From Candidatus Leptofilum gracile (GTDB lineage Bacteria; Chloroflexota; Anaerolineae; Promineifilales; Promineifilaceae): a stretch of 64,000 bases of DNA. Shown here in pieces: positions 62,986 to 64,000 of this stretch (positions are counted from its first letter, which is position 1; the number at the start of each line of letters is the position of its first letter). Made by a program: the position numbers and the translations under genes. The notes beneath the pieces are model-generated. The model ran no database searches, was not told where the DNA came from, and saw nothing but the letters and a program-made list of their open reading frames with translations. The DNA lies in contig JADJOJ010000012.1 of assembly GCA_016713825.1 (NCBI GenBank), positions 186,001-250,000 of the forward strand, in the 5' to 3' direction.

Positions 62986-64000
62986 CTAAATTGGGTGGAG
63001 GCCGGTGAAGGTGAGGGCGGTGGTTTCGGGGTAGCCCAGCATCAGGTTCATGGATTGAACGGCCGTTCCCGCCGCCCCCTTCATCAAATTATCAATCGCA
63101 CTCAAAACCACCAGCCGCCCACTGCGTTCATCTTTGGCAAAACCCACGTCGCAGAAGTTGCTGCCCGCCAAAATTTTTGGCTCTGGATAGCGGTAGATGC
63201 CTTTGCGCTCATTCACCAGCCGCACAAACGGCTCGCTGCCATACGCAGCGCGGTAAAGCTGCCACACATCCTTTTCGGCCAAATCCTGGCTCAAAAAGAC
63301 GTGGGCGGTACACAAAATGCCGCGCACCAGCTCAACAGCCGTTGCCGAAAAGTGCAGCTCGAATTCACCCAACTCTTGAAACATTTCTGCTTGGTGGCGA
63401 TGCCCGGTGGGCGCAAACGAGCGCAGCGCGCCGCTCCGTTCCGGGTGGTGGCTGGCGGCGCTAAAGCTGTTGCCGCCTTCAGACGAACCCACTTTCACCT
63501 CGATGACCACCTGCTGGATGAGCCCGGCACGGGCCAGCGGCGACAATGCCAGATTGACGGCCGTTGCGTTGCAGCCCACGCCGCTCACATAATTTGCTTC
63601 GCGCAGCGAATCCCGGTGCAGTTCTGGTAACCCATAGACAAATTTGTTCAGCCATTCAGGGGCGGGATGGGAACGGCCGTACCACTCCTCATACGCCGCC
63701 GGGTCACGCAGCCGAAAATCTGCCGAGAGATCGATGAGGCGCGGGGCCAGGCTGGCGAACTGGTCGATTTGCTCGGCAGCGCGGCCGTGGGGCAGCGCCA
63801 GAAAAAGCAGATCGCACGGCTCCAGCGCTTCGACGGGGCTGAATTTGAGCCGCGTCGCCCCGCGTAAATTGGGATGCACGCCATGCACAAAACGCCCCGC
63901 GTGCTGCTGTGAGGTGATTTGCTTTACGGTTACCTCAGGATGCCCCAGCAGCAGCCGCAGCAGCTCGCCGCCCACGTAGCCCGATCCGCCCACAATGGAG
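62986..64000 (-). CDS. lysY: [LysW]-aminoadipyl/glutamyl-6-phosphate reductase (5' end beyond window)
   Basis: 338 codons are visible and the frame stays open to the window edge. The N-terminal IVGGSGYVGGELLRLLLGHPEV is the NAD(P)-binding start, lacking only the first few residues. Catalytic Cys is in VSGVGCNATAVNLALSPL (ArgC/LysY motif), with KVGSSEGGN, FAPTGHRHQAEM (active-site His) and a late VVLSAIDNLMKGAAGTAVQSMN. It reduces the LysW-linked acyl phosphate to the semialdehyde. The visible start at 63993 (GTG) is an artefact of the edge. It heads the visible lysY-lysZ-lysJK run; LysX and LysW are expected further right. Confidence 0.92.
   Translation of the reverse strand, partial: SIVGGSGYVGGELLRLLLGHPEVTVKQITSQQHAGRFVHGVHPNLRGATRLKFSPVEALEPCDLLFLALPHGRAAEQIDQFASLAPRLIDLSADFRLRDPAAYEEWYGRSHPAPEWLNKFVYGLPELHRDSLREANYVSGVGCNATAVNLALSPLARAGLIQQVVIEVKVGSSEGGNSFSAASHHPERSGALRSFAPTGHRHQAEMFQELGEFELHFSATAVELVRGILCTAHVFLSQDLAEKDVWQLYRAAYGSEPFVRLVNERKGIYRYPEPKILAGSNFCDVGFAKDERSGRLVVLSAIDNLMKGAAGTAVQSMNLMLGYPETTALTFTGLHPI

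Noticed and set aside
1..64000. tRNA or rRNA genes
   Set aside because: I saw no cloverleaf or rRNA-like sequence while reading, though without a covariance search a tRNA could be missed.

Overview
The window looks like one chromosomal segment of a Chloroflexota bacterium, probably Anaerolineae-like. The reasons are: a LysW-type lysine (or arginine) pathway at the right end, a pyruvate:ferredoxin oxidoreductase / pyruvate phosphate dikinase pair, FemAB-like and YkuD envelope enzymes, secreted proteins ending in an LPL/MPL-x-x-R tail, and intergenic DNA filled with many small degenerate repeats. The assignment is inference; no rRNA or tRNA is present to test it. Base composition is moderately GC-rich and even, except for one AT-rich gene at 35.2-35.7 kb.

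Layout. 1-0.6 kb: start of a branched-chain-amino-acid-type substrate-binding lipoprotein (runs off the left edge). 0.8-9.0 kb: a minus-strand acyl-CoA cluster (three different AMP-forming acyl-CoA synthetases, two alpha/beta hydrolases, an enoyl-CoA hydratase, two MaoC-like proteins). 9.2-22.1 kb: mixed housekeeping and envelope genes (metallophosphoesterase, YccF-like protein, isocitrate/isopropylmalate-type dehydrogenase, two FemAB-like enzymes, zinc-ribbon coiled coil, L,D-transpeptidase, DsrE-like protein, HAD phosphatase, MFS transporter, ABC exporter, and a 30-codon membrane peptide). 22.4-30.2 kb: PpdK, pyruvate:ferredoxin oxidoreductase and a dihydroorotate-dehydrogenase-like protein. 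30.4-35.7 kb: two periplasmic adaptors, a DUF5995-like protein, an endonuclease/exonuclease/phosphatase-fold protein and an AT-rich membrane protein beside a 103-bp tandem duplication. 36.0-41.7 kb: a lasso-peptide-like gene set (asparagine synthetase-like cyclase, transglutaminase-like B2, PqqD-like B1, HPr-kinase-like protein) without a visible precursor. 42.0-46.7 kb: two large secreted proteins. 46.9-59.5 kb: GDP-mannose dehydratase, phosphohexomutase, glycosyltransferases, O-antigen ligase-like protein, TatD, thioesterase and ferrochelatase. 59.7-64.0 kb: a LysJ-LysK fusion, LysZ and LysY (runs off the right edge).

Two genome-level signals stand out. First, the palindrome ACGGCCGT occurs about 118 times by my hand count, roughly 70 times more often than base composition predicts. 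It falls in all three reading frames of genes on both strands, and at the sites I counted it sits where local GC skew flips from G-rich to C-rich. Second, at least ten families of short degenerate repeats, mostly arranged as inverted arrays, fill the gene boundaries. They supply stop codons, upstream extensions and once a probable ribosome-binding site, and they are also inserted in frame inside several membrane glycosyltransferase-like genes and the asparagine synthetase-like gene.

Limits: all calls come from reading the sequence and remembered family motifs. No homology search, structure prediction or base counting by machine was done.
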